NCBI GenBank assembly: GCA_963585895.1
Contig: OY757947.1
Location: 36,607,950-36,671,949 of the forward strand
Origin: Sepioteuthis lessoniana
Taxonomy: Eukaryota; Mollusca; Cephalopoda; Myopsida; Loliginidae
Length of the DNA: 64,000 nucleotides
Direction of reading: 5' to 3'
In this document: piece after piece, positions 48,856-59,849 of the stretch
Layout: each line of letters opens with the position of its first letter
Position numbering within the stretch: the stretch's first letter is position 1
Position numbers and translations under genes: made by a program
Notes under the pieces: model-generated
The model's database searches: none
Told to the model about the DNA's origin: nothing
What the model saw: the letters and a program-made list of their open reading frames with translations, nothing else

Positions 48856-49119
48856 AGTAAGTAAAGTTGGCGACCGTAGTCGAGGGTAACCCGAAGGATC
48901 CCTTTTCGATAGCTACTACACCAAGGTGTAGGGGAGGGCGCTACTCCTTTCCCTGGATTGCTCCACTTTACCCTTGATAGTACCTTATAAAGCTGAGTGT
49001 TAAGCAAGATAGCATCAAGTACGATTTTTTGAGTCTTTGGTATGACTCGACCTGGGATTGAACCCAGATCTCAAGGGCCATTGGCGAACACTCTAACCAT
49101 TATGCCAAAGTACAAAGTG
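48856..49119 (-). mobile_element. tRNA-derived SINE, family 1, antisense
   Basis: Reverse complement of the 1837-2095 type: tail (AAGTAAGTAAGTAAAG) first, then GCTACTACACCAAGGTGTAG and the B box complement (GGGATTGAACCC). A SINE-free junction near 49165 resumes the GATCAGGCACGAGAAAC segment. Confidence 0.85.
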
Positions 49120-49919
49120 GTAAAAAGTCTTCCTGACTGATACGTAGTATAATAAATTATTACTGTATCATGATCAGGCACGAGAAACATCCCTACTATT
49201 AAAAGACAAAGTATCTTTAATATTCAAAGAATGTTTAAGCAAATATTCATTTATAACATAAAACAAATGAGGAAAAGGCAATAGAAAGTAGCGATGTTCG
49301 AATAAGTTAGTTATGTATATGTGTGTGTTGATGTTTATAATACAAACAAGATTGAAGTGAAGTATAAGGGCAGTTTTCCTTATAGTTTATACTAAGCACA
49401 AATATGAGGCGCAAAGTGAGGATCGAACTCACTCCTAATGGTGTAGCAATCAAGTTTGCTAACCCTTACATCACGTGTTATTTGGTTTGAACACTTTAAA
49501 AATTAATCGCATAAACATTAGAATTTTATTTGACATTTATTCCAAATTTCGTTTGGAATTTGGTAATACCTCATCAATTTCAGAGAATACATTGTTTATA
49601 TTTAAACAATGATGCACTATTTCATGAACTTTTCTAAGATAATTAGTTATATTTCATCTTATCGATCATTTCTTATTATTAAATTTATTTCGGTCAATAA
49701 TGTTTTTGATAATACACTTTTCTTGGAAAAAAATTAGTATTTTCTATATTTTATTGTTCAGATTATCCGTATTTCATTAGTCCACGTGATGCAAATCAGC
49801 CAATCAGGTCACTTATTATTTCATGTGTAGAGAAGGGAAAAGAGCCACCAAAAATGGATATTTTCAATTTTTGGGTGCAAGGCTGTGAATAGTCGCCCAA
49901 TGCGTGACTACTAAAAAGT
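49120..49919. other. No gene; tRNA-like fragment
   Basis: Bases 49165-49330 resemble 41850-42000. At about 49415-49480 the minus strand reads GGGTTAGCAAACTTG..GAGTTCGATCCTCAC, an A-box/B-box pair typical of a tRNA-derived SINE head. The rest is AT-rich without a recognised feature. Confidence 0.5.
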
Positions 49920-50175
49920 AAAGTAGGTAAAGTTGGCGACCTTAATCGAGGGTGACTGGAAAACTTCCTTTTTCAATAGCTACTACAGCTACGTGTAGGG
50001 GAGTGGGCTACTCCATTCTCTAGATTGCTTCACTTTACCCTTATAATGCTGTGTGTTAAACAAGGTGGCACAAAGTGCTATTTTTCGAGTCTTTGGTATG
50101 ACTCAAGCTGGGATTGAACCCTTGTCTCACAGACCATTGGCGAACACTCTACTCATTCGACCAATGGCTACTTAG
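49920..50175 (-). mobile_element. tRNA-derived SINE, family 1, antisense, diverged
   Basis: It keeps GTAAAGTTGGCGACC, AATAGCTACTACA and the GGGATTGAACCC B box complement, but is more diverged than the copy at 48856. Confidence 0.8.
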
Positions 50176-50814
50176 TTACATCATATTGGTCTGCCAATCA
50201 AGATGCTTTTTATTATATGGACAACTTTGGAGAGACGTTTGAATTGTCTCTTTTCGTTTCTTAGCTGTACAACAGTGAAGAGAATTGTAGTTAAATCATT
50301 ATTAAAAGAAAAAACCGCAAAGTAATATAAAACTTTTAAAATGTTCAAAGACTATATAGAATAATGCCGAGTATTAAAGTGGATTCTATATATATTTTGC
50401 ACTAAGTCAAACAGCCAAGGATTTTGCAAAAGTCTTACGTTAGTTACTAAGCCAAATAAGAGCTTAATAATATCGTGTTGTTTAACTGACTAAGTCAGAA
50501 GAATCTCATAGTCCTTCTCCACATATGATATCTGGTTCCCACGAGGATATTGATGTTAATTTCTTGCATTTTTTTCAAACAAAGTCTTGTTCTGTGTACT
50601 CTAATTGTATGCCACTCTTGTTCTGGTTCGCTTTCAACCGTTTCTTCTTGAAAGACTCCCGTCTATATAAGTTAAACACGATTATTATTGTCCTTCCCCA
50701 GGAATTTTTTAGTACTTAATAAACCACGATGGTTGTTATACTATTAAAAAAAAAAGGAAGAAACCAATTTGAAATATCACAATAACGTTCGAGTGGGAAA
50801 CTGCCAAAGAATTA
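50176..50814. other. No gene; SINE scrap
   Basis: AT-rich. Bases 50665-50705 repeat the GTTAAACACGATTATTATTG phrase found before foldback copies A and B, marking where copy C homology starts. Confidence 0.45.
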
Positions 50815-53010
50815 AAAAAAAACTCTCATTCTCATGGAAGTTTGCAGTGGTCAGTTCTTTGCAGTTAATCATTCAAAGAAATCTCCCACACAATCAAACA
50901 AGATGTCCTCAGGAAAATACCAATAAGGAATATCACAATCTATTAATCGTAGGAAATTAGGGATGGATAGAAAAACAGTCTCCCTGTCTTTCTCACAAAT
51001 GTTTCCGGTGGTCATTTCTTTTTAGTTCGTTAATCATTCAAAAACATCTCGTACACTATCAACGAAGATATTTTCAGGGTTAGCGAGGTCAGAAAATGAA
51101 AGTGTGATGTCTTGCTAGTTGGAGAATTTATAGATGCTTCCCATGTACTTTTCGTTTGTTTGGAAGACCAATATTTTTGGTGGGCATCTGGGATGTTGTG
51201 TGTAGGATACTGTGGATGAAGGAAAAAATCCCCCAACGTTTTTTTTGCTAGTACAATACGTAATTTTAAACTGCATAAAAAATGAAGAAAATCATTGACA
51301 CAAACTCTTATCTCGTTAGTTGAATGTAAGTATAACATATGTATGTAATTCTTAGGTAAACTAAAATAAAATGAAAGGAAATTTTCATACGTGACACTTA
51401 TAAGTAAGAGTACATTTTATTTTGTTTCGGACGATAAAGTTGTTTATTAAAATTGTTTATTTGTTGTTTTCATAGTCGATAAATATAAACAACGGATATA
51501 CAATAAAATTATTGCCAAAGGAACAATTGAAATGAATAATGATTACACAGAGAATTGGTTATAATCCACATTTAACATTATACATTATTAAATAGTTGAG
51601 AAAATGTACTTACTTACAAGTGAATTGAAGTTCAATAAAGAATCGTATGTCCAGAAAAAGATGTAGCCATCAAGCTGCTTTGGCAAATGAAGCCAGCATT
51701 ATTGTTTTCGTATTTATTGGATTCTTGGTAAAAATATGATATAAATTCTTAAAATTAAGAAGTGACACAATTTTTCTTTTTTCATTTAATTTAGAACATC
51801 TTATTTAAGAATTAAATTGTTTGACTTAAAAATGCAAAATTGTTTTATTTTAGTTTTAGTTTGTAATTAACCTTTGCTGTCTTCATGAGACAACACAGAA
51901 ACTAGTAAAGGAACTTTATTGACACTTCCACCCAAAAGAAATGGCTTATCATTCCATTTTGATCATATATGTCCTCAGAAATTGCAAATATGGTAAAATA
52001 ACGTAAATTATTGTTCTTCCCGGCAATTTTTGATTTTATTCATTTTTGTAACTTAATCGTCAAAGAATTTGGTTAATAAAGGAGACTAAAATTGAGATTA
52101 AACATTTTTATTGGAGGTTTTAAATTGATATAAAAATAAGAAATAAATAACTTTGACTGATTAGACTTTTTAGTGTGGTTTTTCATTGGAAAATATTTTT
52201 TCTACTGAGGCCCACCATAAAAATTGTGCCTACGTCTTGGAATTTATGAAATAAATAATCTGTTGGCTTAATCAGGGCGCTTCTGGTAGTGTAATGGTTA
52301 GCCAGGTAGACAAGCAACCCTTCACGAACGAGTTCGATTCTCCTTAGTTACCCCATTTTCTATGACCTTGTGACTCATTAAACAAAACGCTTAGTAAATT
52401 ATTACTGCTGGCTCAATCAGCCCAGCCTGAAAGAAAACTATATTTTCTCTAAAACAATTCTATATTGATCTCGGTTCACGTATATTACGAACTTGTAAGA
52501 CAGTAAATTTGGGTGACTATTCAATAATGAATATTTCGTGTTAAATATTGCGTAAAACTAATTCTCCCTTATCACAGTTCATTTTAGTTGTTCCGTTGGC
52601 AAATCTTTTACTGATCTTCTCAAGTTTATCGTCCAAAACAAATTTGAATGTCCTCGTATAGAATAATACTGCCTGTCAAAATCTACAGTAATTTTCTTTT
52701 GTACAAGCTAAAAAGAAGGGGGGTTAATGTCCTCCTATCTCCGAAGAAAATCTCCTCCTCTCAACAGCGTCAAACTCTTAACAAGTCGTAGTTTTGTCTC
52801 CTAGACTTATGTGACTATGGAACCTCCCGAAAAAAAGTTTCTAACATTGATTTTCTTTTTTTTTTCTTTTTGGGCAAAATATGAAATATAATAAGAACTA
52901 GATGAATAATTATCAATATCTGCCTTCCAACCTTCTGAAAAGCACATGGGAAAGATTCCATCAATCCTTCTCGAAATTTCATAATCGTTTTTAACACACC
53001 ACCCACTGAA
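50815..53010. mobile_element. Foldback element, copy C
   Basis: Left arm 50815-51740, right arm 52390-53010, spacer with tRNA-like head at 52274-52355. Relative to A and B the left arm lacks a segment after GGAAGACCAATAT (51165-51175), and the right arm lacks part of the inner phrase TTCATTGTTTACGTTTATCG. Confidence 0.65.
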
Positions 53011-54051
53011 GAAAAATTGGTCTATTATATACGAGATTTCTTTTGATTACTAAAAAGAATTGACCACCATAAACTTCTGTGAGAGGGAAATCGACAAGGT
53101 AAAACAAACTGTTAATGGGTTATTTTGGAGGTGCTTTTGTCATAATTTCGATCAGAAAATATGCTTTCTTTTTAAATGAAACCTAAAATGATATCATCTT
53201 CAGCAAATATTAGAAACATTACCTCTCAATAGAAATTCTCGCCTTCATTAGGAGTATTTAACATCACTTTTAATAGATGAGATAATTTGAACTGCTAGAT
53301 AATGTGGACATAGCTCAATCTAGTTTAAAATACATGAAATCTGTTTTACTCCCGTTAAGGAAATTAAAATTAGATACGGTACATCCCCGTTTCCTTGATG
53401 TGCCTTTAATGTAATAAAAAATGGACACTACATGGAGAGCTACAGAGAACATCCAACATGTAAAAGGTTTTGCAAAATGTCCCAGACATGGAAGAAAACT
53501 GTCAAAACAAAACAAAATGCTAAAACGGCTAAGGAAAGTAGCCCACATTTTAAAGATCTCGAGATATATATAAAAGAGGCTGGAAAATAGTAGAGATCAA
53601 GTATAATACAAATATATTTTTTTGCAAAAAGGAGGATAATAGAGACCTGAATAGTTACAAATACTTACGCCACTGTAGCATAAAGAGTGACCACCATCAG
53701 AAAATGCAATCACCCAATTACAGAGCTCTCATCGAGAAACTATTATAATTGGAACTAAATGATTGGCCATATTTTTAGCTGCTGTTAAAAGACCTACATT
53801 TAGTCGAAAGCTATCAAACAGTAGCAGAAACTAAACTGAAAGAACTCAGAAAAAAAGCAAAACATCCCATTTTAGATGATCGGAGTGATCAGGTTTCTAT
53901 AGGATCACTTACCTATTAATAGCAATTCACGCTTTCAGTCAATATTATAAGTCAAACTTATTGTTTTTAATGGGTAGAGAACTGAAAAGAGCCAGGAAAA
54001 ATGTCGAGATTCAATTTGTGGGTTGAAAGCTGTGAATAGTAGCCCCAAATT
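53011..54051. other. Spacer at end of tandem unit 2
   Basis: Bases 53410-54051 match 34930-35576. Bases about 53127-53405 have no counterpart in unit 1. No gene. Confidence 0.5.
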
Positions 54052-54481
54052 ATTTATTGTTCTGCACTCAATCAATAAATACATTTTACTGTTCTTGTAC
54101 TTATTTTAGGCATATCATGTATAGAGTAAATCTTTCAGTCAATATTATTCTCCCTTGCACCAACTTAGCCTAGAGGTACAATCACCAAAATCCACGTATA
54201 TCATTCAATAGAATTCATAACTACGTACGAATTAAGCATACTCTCTGGGGGATGGAAACGTTAATTGATCCTTATTTACAAAAATAAATCCCCAATAATA
54301 TGCGGAATATTAAAATGGAAAAAAATCTTTAATTAAAAACACAGTAAAATGATTCTTAGAATATCATTCGACGAATAGACAAGAAAAGAAATATAATCGA
54401 CCGAATAAATCATGTATACAAAAATTATTTCCTTCGTTAAATCGAGTACAGGGCTCGAATCCCTTTTCGTGGGAGATGACA

Positions 54482-54538
<57 letters not shown>

Positions 54539-55116
54539 TCACACTCTCTGCGACTATTCGTGAGCGTCGTGTAGGATAAAAATGATATTTCGATCTTAAG
54601 TGTGTTTCAGACAAAAGAGTTAACAATTAATAAAATGGTTTCTTGTTTTCCTATTTGATAAGTATAAAGAATGAAAGTTTATTGCGACGAATAGTTTTCT
54701 TTTTAAAGTATGGATGATCAAAAGAATTACCATTCGTGAGTAGGGGTGGCATTGTCAAAAACATTCCTCTATATGTTTTGATTTGTCTCTTGAAGAAAGG
54801 AAAATTAGTTAAAAATAGAAATAAAATAAAAAATATTTTTTCTTTTTGATTAAAACAACAACTTCAGTCTTAAAGAAGACATTCTAAATTACATTCTAAA
54901 AGGAAAAAAGTCTCGCTTCTTAATTTTGTTATTTTTTTATTAAAATATTTTTCTACTAAGAATCCAATGAATACGAAAAAAATACTGCTGGCTTCATGCG
55001 CCAAACCTGCTTGAAAACAACATTTTGGTCGGGACCACTGATTCTTCATTCAACCCCAATTCACGTGAATTAGCCACTTAACATAGGTATTTTTTCTCAA
55101 ACATCTAATAATGTAT
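54052..55116 (+). repeat. Block D, copy 3 (truncated)
   Basis: It begins at the unit junction phrase ATTTATTGTTCTGCACTCAA and runs through the (CT)n(CA)n tract (54485-54542) into the start of the foldback arm. It stops at ATAATGTAT, where block E copy 2 begins. Confidence 0.75.
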
Positions 55117-55448
55117 AAATAGATCCAAACAGGTCACCTTAATTGATACGATCAATCATAAAATTGGAAGGTCTTACCGTAGCCCACCGTCTACTGAAAT
55201 TGGATATCCTAGTTTAACACAAAAAGATACGAATTGGTCACTTCTCTAAGCTATTTAAAAGTGCAAGTTAACTGATACCATCAATTATCAAACAGTAGGA
55301 CCTCATCGTAACTCATTGGCTACTGACGTCGGATATCCTTGTTAAGAAAACAGAAATATCCCCGCAGATCACTTTGTTAGAGATCATATTATCTGATCTT
55401 TTCTCCGTTTCTCTGCATTCGTGAGTCTTGTATAGAGTCATCCAAAGG

Positions 55449-55735
55449 TGCCCGTGGTGTAGTCGTTATCGTCGTAGGAAATTGACACGGCGACACGAGT
55501 TCAAATCCTGGACGAAACTGATTGCATTTCACATAACACTAAAAACTTTGGGGAAGGTATGAATCCAATTATTCTCCCTCCAGCTATGGGTAAATAGTAG
55601 GACAGACTAGGTTCTTCAGTCTTGGTGAGGCAACTAGTCTAGGAGAAGGAAAACTCTTAATTCAAACCTGCTAAACTCCGCTTAAAAATTGACCTTGTGT
55701 CATATCCTGCCCGAGCGGAGGGGTTGGTAAATAGT
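55449..55735 (+). mobile_element. tRNA-derived SINE with 9-bp target duplication
   Basis: The element begins TGCCCGTGGTGTAGTCGTTA and has a B box-like GAGTTCAAATCC and the body phrase CCAGCTATGGGTAAAT. It is flanked by ATCCAAAGG at 55440-55448 and 55736-55744. The paralogous block E copy 1 has a single ATCCAAAGG at 20640-20648, so both boundaries are read directly. Confidence 0.9.
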
Positions 55736-55847
55736 ATCCAAAGGCATCGAATCATCTTATTTTTTCCTCGCTTTGCTAATTTCACGAATCTGGTATAAGG
55801 CCATCTCAAGGCATCGACTCATCTTAATTTCATCGGAAGTTTTTATA

Positions 55848-56750
55848 CGTGGTGTCTTCAATAAGTTTCCAGCCTTTTTTTTTTTTTTGTACAGGCATTT
55901 AAAATTATCACAGAATCTTAAAACGTCAGTATGTTATTTCTGTACATCTTATGGGATGACTGACAAATTTTTCTGATTTCAGGTTTAAATGAACACCTCC
56001 AGCAGGAATTGGAATACACCCTACTAAAGCCTGATTGTCACAGCTGGTGAATTTCAAAAATGCAATCTGGACGTGAGGACATTTTAGAAGAACGATAGGC
56101 AATAAAATTCTGTTTTAAACTTGGAAAAAATGCAGCAGAAACGTGTGGAATGCTTTAGACTGCTTTTCGAGCATCTTGCATGAATCGAGCATCAGTTTTT
56201 GAGTGGCATAAGAGATTCAAGGAAGGCAGGGAGTCTGTGAGGAATGATTAGAGGTGTGGGAAGAGTAAGGAAGTCAATACACCAGAGTTGATTGGCTAAA
56301 GGGTTGGGGTTACTATGTTGAGGTTTTAAGGGAGTTCAGCAAGAGATTCCGTCGGAAGAGGCCAGCACTATTGAAATCTGGTCAGTGGCATTTCCACCAG
56401 GACAATGCACCAGTCTGCAACTCCATCCTTGTCACAGACTATTTGACCAAGATATGCATCAACACAGTTCCTCACCCTCCCAGATCTTGCTCCCTGTGAT
56501 TTTTGCTTATTCCCTAAGCTCAGAGGCTGTCGTTATGAGACAACTGAGGAGGTAAAGGAGGCTTTGATGAAGGTCATTGACACGCTCACACAATAAGACT
56601 TCCATGGGGCCTTCCATAAGTTGTTGGAACGGTACAACAAGTGCATTGCAGCCGGAGGTATTACAACGAAGGGGACTAGAGTTTCATGTGTGTACTATCA
56701 ATATATGTGCCCATACGAAAAAAGTCTGGAAACTTATTTAATGATCCTCG
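55848..56750 (+). mobile_element. Internally deleted mariner transposon
   Basis: The 903-bp element lies between TA dinucleotides (55846-55847 and 56751-56752). Its ends are inverted repeats sharing AATAAGTTTCCAG and CTTTTTT. Plus-strand transposase pieces include MQSGREDILEE, CFKLGKNAAET and SVFEWHKRFKEG at the N-terminal side. The catalytic part has WHFHQDNAPVCNSILVTDYL (second Asp) and LPDLAPCDFCLFPKLRGC (third Asp). The middle, including the first catalytic Asp, is missing and frames are broken, so it cannot move by itself. Full mariners are near 1.3 kb. The empty TA site is at 20750-20751. Confidence 0.92.
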
Positions 56751-57599
56751 TACTCCTTTAAAGACTACCTCTAGTTCTTTTACCTACAGTCCTTTCCAAG
56801 GTAGTAAGACCTAAAAGCACCACGAGACTCGGTGATTCCTGCGCCTCGGCACACTGACATCACTAGATTCACCAAATAAAAAGTTGGCCTTTCAAATATA
56901 TTCACTTGTTTTTGTCATCCTTGCCTTGTTTTGTATCCTATCACTTTCTCCATACAAAAGATTGCATGATCGACATAATTATCGGCCCGGCTACAAAATT
57001 ATGACATGTAAAAATAAGTGTCAAATTATGACGCGTTACAAGATGATGAAATCCTGACCAAGTCCTAATGCGTTTGAGCTAGGAAGGAGAAAATAAATAA
57101 TTATCTCCATTACAGAATAGGCATATCACTCAGATGTCTCAAGAGTGTCACACAATACTCCAATAAAACTCAGTCTCTACCTCTTTTATTTCTCTTCTTT
57201 CAACATGCGGGACGGGTCTTGGTCCTTACAAAGAAAAGTTAAAGCCAAATGGCCATTTTATATTCCCTCATTAGGAAAGATTTTTCTTCATATTTTGTAC
57301 CCATTCTATGTATGGCTTCTTCATAGAACAATATGGGTATATTTATAGCTGTTGGGAAATGTTTGTGTATTCTTCCATCTTAATTCAATAGATATCTATA
57401 TTATTTGAAGTGTTCTTGTGTATAAGAATTTGTTTATCGTATTTTTCTTTTGTTGTGTTTGGTATTATGTAATCACATGACCAGCCGAGAAGTTCTTCGT
57501 TCTTCTTTTGTCTCTGTTATTTAAACAGTAAAGACGCTCTTTTTGTCGTTTTCCTTTAAATAGTAGAGACATGATTCTTGCCTGGTCATATAACCTTCA

Positions 57600-59830
57600 T
57601 CATTTACTGTCCTGCACTCAACCAATAAAAACTTTTTACTGATTTTGTACTTATTTTAGGCGTATCATGTATAGAGTAAATCTTTCTAAATATGTAAATG
57701 AACTCATCTTTATTTCCGTTTACTCACTGTTAGAGTATCATTGAATCTACTAAGGCTAATATTGTTTTTTGATGGGAGTGGGGAATCGAATATTCTCTCT
57801 CGCACCAACTTAGCCTAGAGGTACAATCACCAAAATCCACGTATATCATTCAATAGAATTCATAACTACGTATGAATTAAGCATACTCTCTGGGAGATGG
57901 AAACGTTAATTGATCCTTATTTACAAAAATAAATCCCCAATAATATGCGGAATATTAAAATGGAAACATTCTTTAATTAAAAACAGAATCAAATTATTCT
58001 TAGAATATTATTCGACGAATTAAGAAGAAAAGAAAGATAATCGACCGAATAAATCATGTATATAAAAATATTTTCCTTCGTCAAATCGAGTACAGGGCTC
58101 CAATCCCATTTCGAGGGAGACGACTCGGTCTCTCTTTCTCTCTCTCACTCTCCCTTGCACACACTCACACTCTGTGCAACTATTCGTGATCGTCGTGTAG
58201 GATTAAAATCATATTTCGATCTTCGATATGTTTCAGACAATAAAGTTGACAATATATTAAATAGTTTGTTCTTTTCCTATCTGATAAGTATAAACAATGA
58301 AAGTTTACAAAATATTGCGACAAATAGTTTTCTTTTTAAAGTATGGAGGATCAGAAGCATTACCATTCGTAAATAGGAGTGGGAGTGTCAAAAACGTTCC
58401 TCTCTTAGTTTTTGTATTGTCTAATGAAGAAAGGAAAGTTAATTAAAAAAAAAATTTAAATGAAAATAAAAATATTTTTCATTTTTAATTCAAACATCAA
58501 CTTCAGTTTAAAGAAGATATTCTAAATTACATTCTAAAAAGAAAAACGTCTCGCTTCTTAATTTTGGTAATTTGAATTAAAAGATTTTTCTACCAAGAAT
58601 CCAATAAATACGAAAGCAATGCTGCTGGCTTCATCCATCGAACTTGCTTGAAGGCCACATTTTGGTCGAGACAACTGATTCTTCATTGAACCTCAATTCA
58701 CGTATATTAGCCATTTGTACGTAAGTACTTTTTCTCAAATATTTAATAATGTATAATGTTGAATATGGAGTATAATTAATTATCTGTAATCATTGAACAT
58801 TTCAGTTATTCTTTTGTCAAGTTTTTTAGTGAACTTTCATTGTTTATATTTATCGACTATGAAAACAAGAAACTACTTTTTTTATTGTCAACTTTATCGT
58901 CTAAAATAAATTTAATTCCGCTTTTACAGATAAGTGCCACCCATGTATGTTTACATTAGAATTATATAGAAACTTTAGGCTTATATTTAACCATGAAAAT
59001 CAGATTTTGTTTCAGTGATTTTCTTCATTTTTTAATCTATTTCAGAATTACATATTTTACTTGCTAAGAAAACTGGTGGCGTTTTCTTCACGTCCACAAT
59101 CTCCAACATACAACATTCTCAGACGGCTTAGAAAGTGCAGTTTCGTCACTTAACATTTATAAAACTTCGTACCTTCCTCATTAGAATTTTTTTACCATAA
59201 ACTGCTTCTTTTTCGCGACAAATGCAATATGCTAAATAAGAACTAAATAAGTAAATATCGACATTTGTCTTTCAACTAAGCGAAAAGAACAAAAGAACAT
59301 AAGTTCTCCAACCACAAAGACATCACAATTTCATTGTCTGACCTTGCTAACCATGAACATTTCTCGGTCGATAGTCTGCAAATTTTTTGAATGACTAACG
59401 AACTGCAAAAAACTGGCCACTGAAAACTTCCATGATAAAGAGGAGGGGCATTTTTCTCTATGATAATAACTGTTCCCCCTCCACATATTCTCATCAGCTG
59501 TAATCGCTATGAATTCTAGTAGAGTGAAGCAAATTATTGAATTAATCTTTCCCTTGGTGGTACAAGCACCAAATTTGGTGTTCCTGTGCTCCAGGACCCG
59601 TCCCCTCAGAAAAATATGTTATCCACGTTAAATCTAAAATACCCGCCTTTGATCAAGATAAGTCAATCTTGGTCGTCTGTTTATTATCAGATGACGGACT
59701 CATATGAAAATAGATCAATGTTCAATCTCATTCATCACTATTTGTTATAACCGTAGACTTTTTAGCTTGATTAATATTATAGATACCAATTAATAAAGTA
59801 TTTATTTATTGTTAACAAAATGTGATATTG
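57600..59830 (+). repeat. Block D, copy 4, with minus-orientation foldback arm
   Basis: It matches 21895-24300 along its length, with arm sequence at 58480-59480 and CT/CA-rich tract at about 58125-58175. It is followed, as in unit 2, by the 3' end of an antisense LINE. Confidence 0.8.
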
Positions 59831-59849
59831 ATGGAATATTATAAGAAAT

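Larger units (their letters stand above)
55117..57599 (+). repeat. Block E, copy 2, carrying a SINE and a mariner
   Basis: It matches 20322-21894 with two insertions (55449-55735 and 55848-56750) and a deletion near 57470-57480 relative to 21650-21780. No host gene. Confidence 0.85.

Noticed and set aside
57145-57348. 67-codon frame in block E copy 2
   Set aside because: Not maintained in copy 1 (21340-21520) as an equivalent frame; likely chance.
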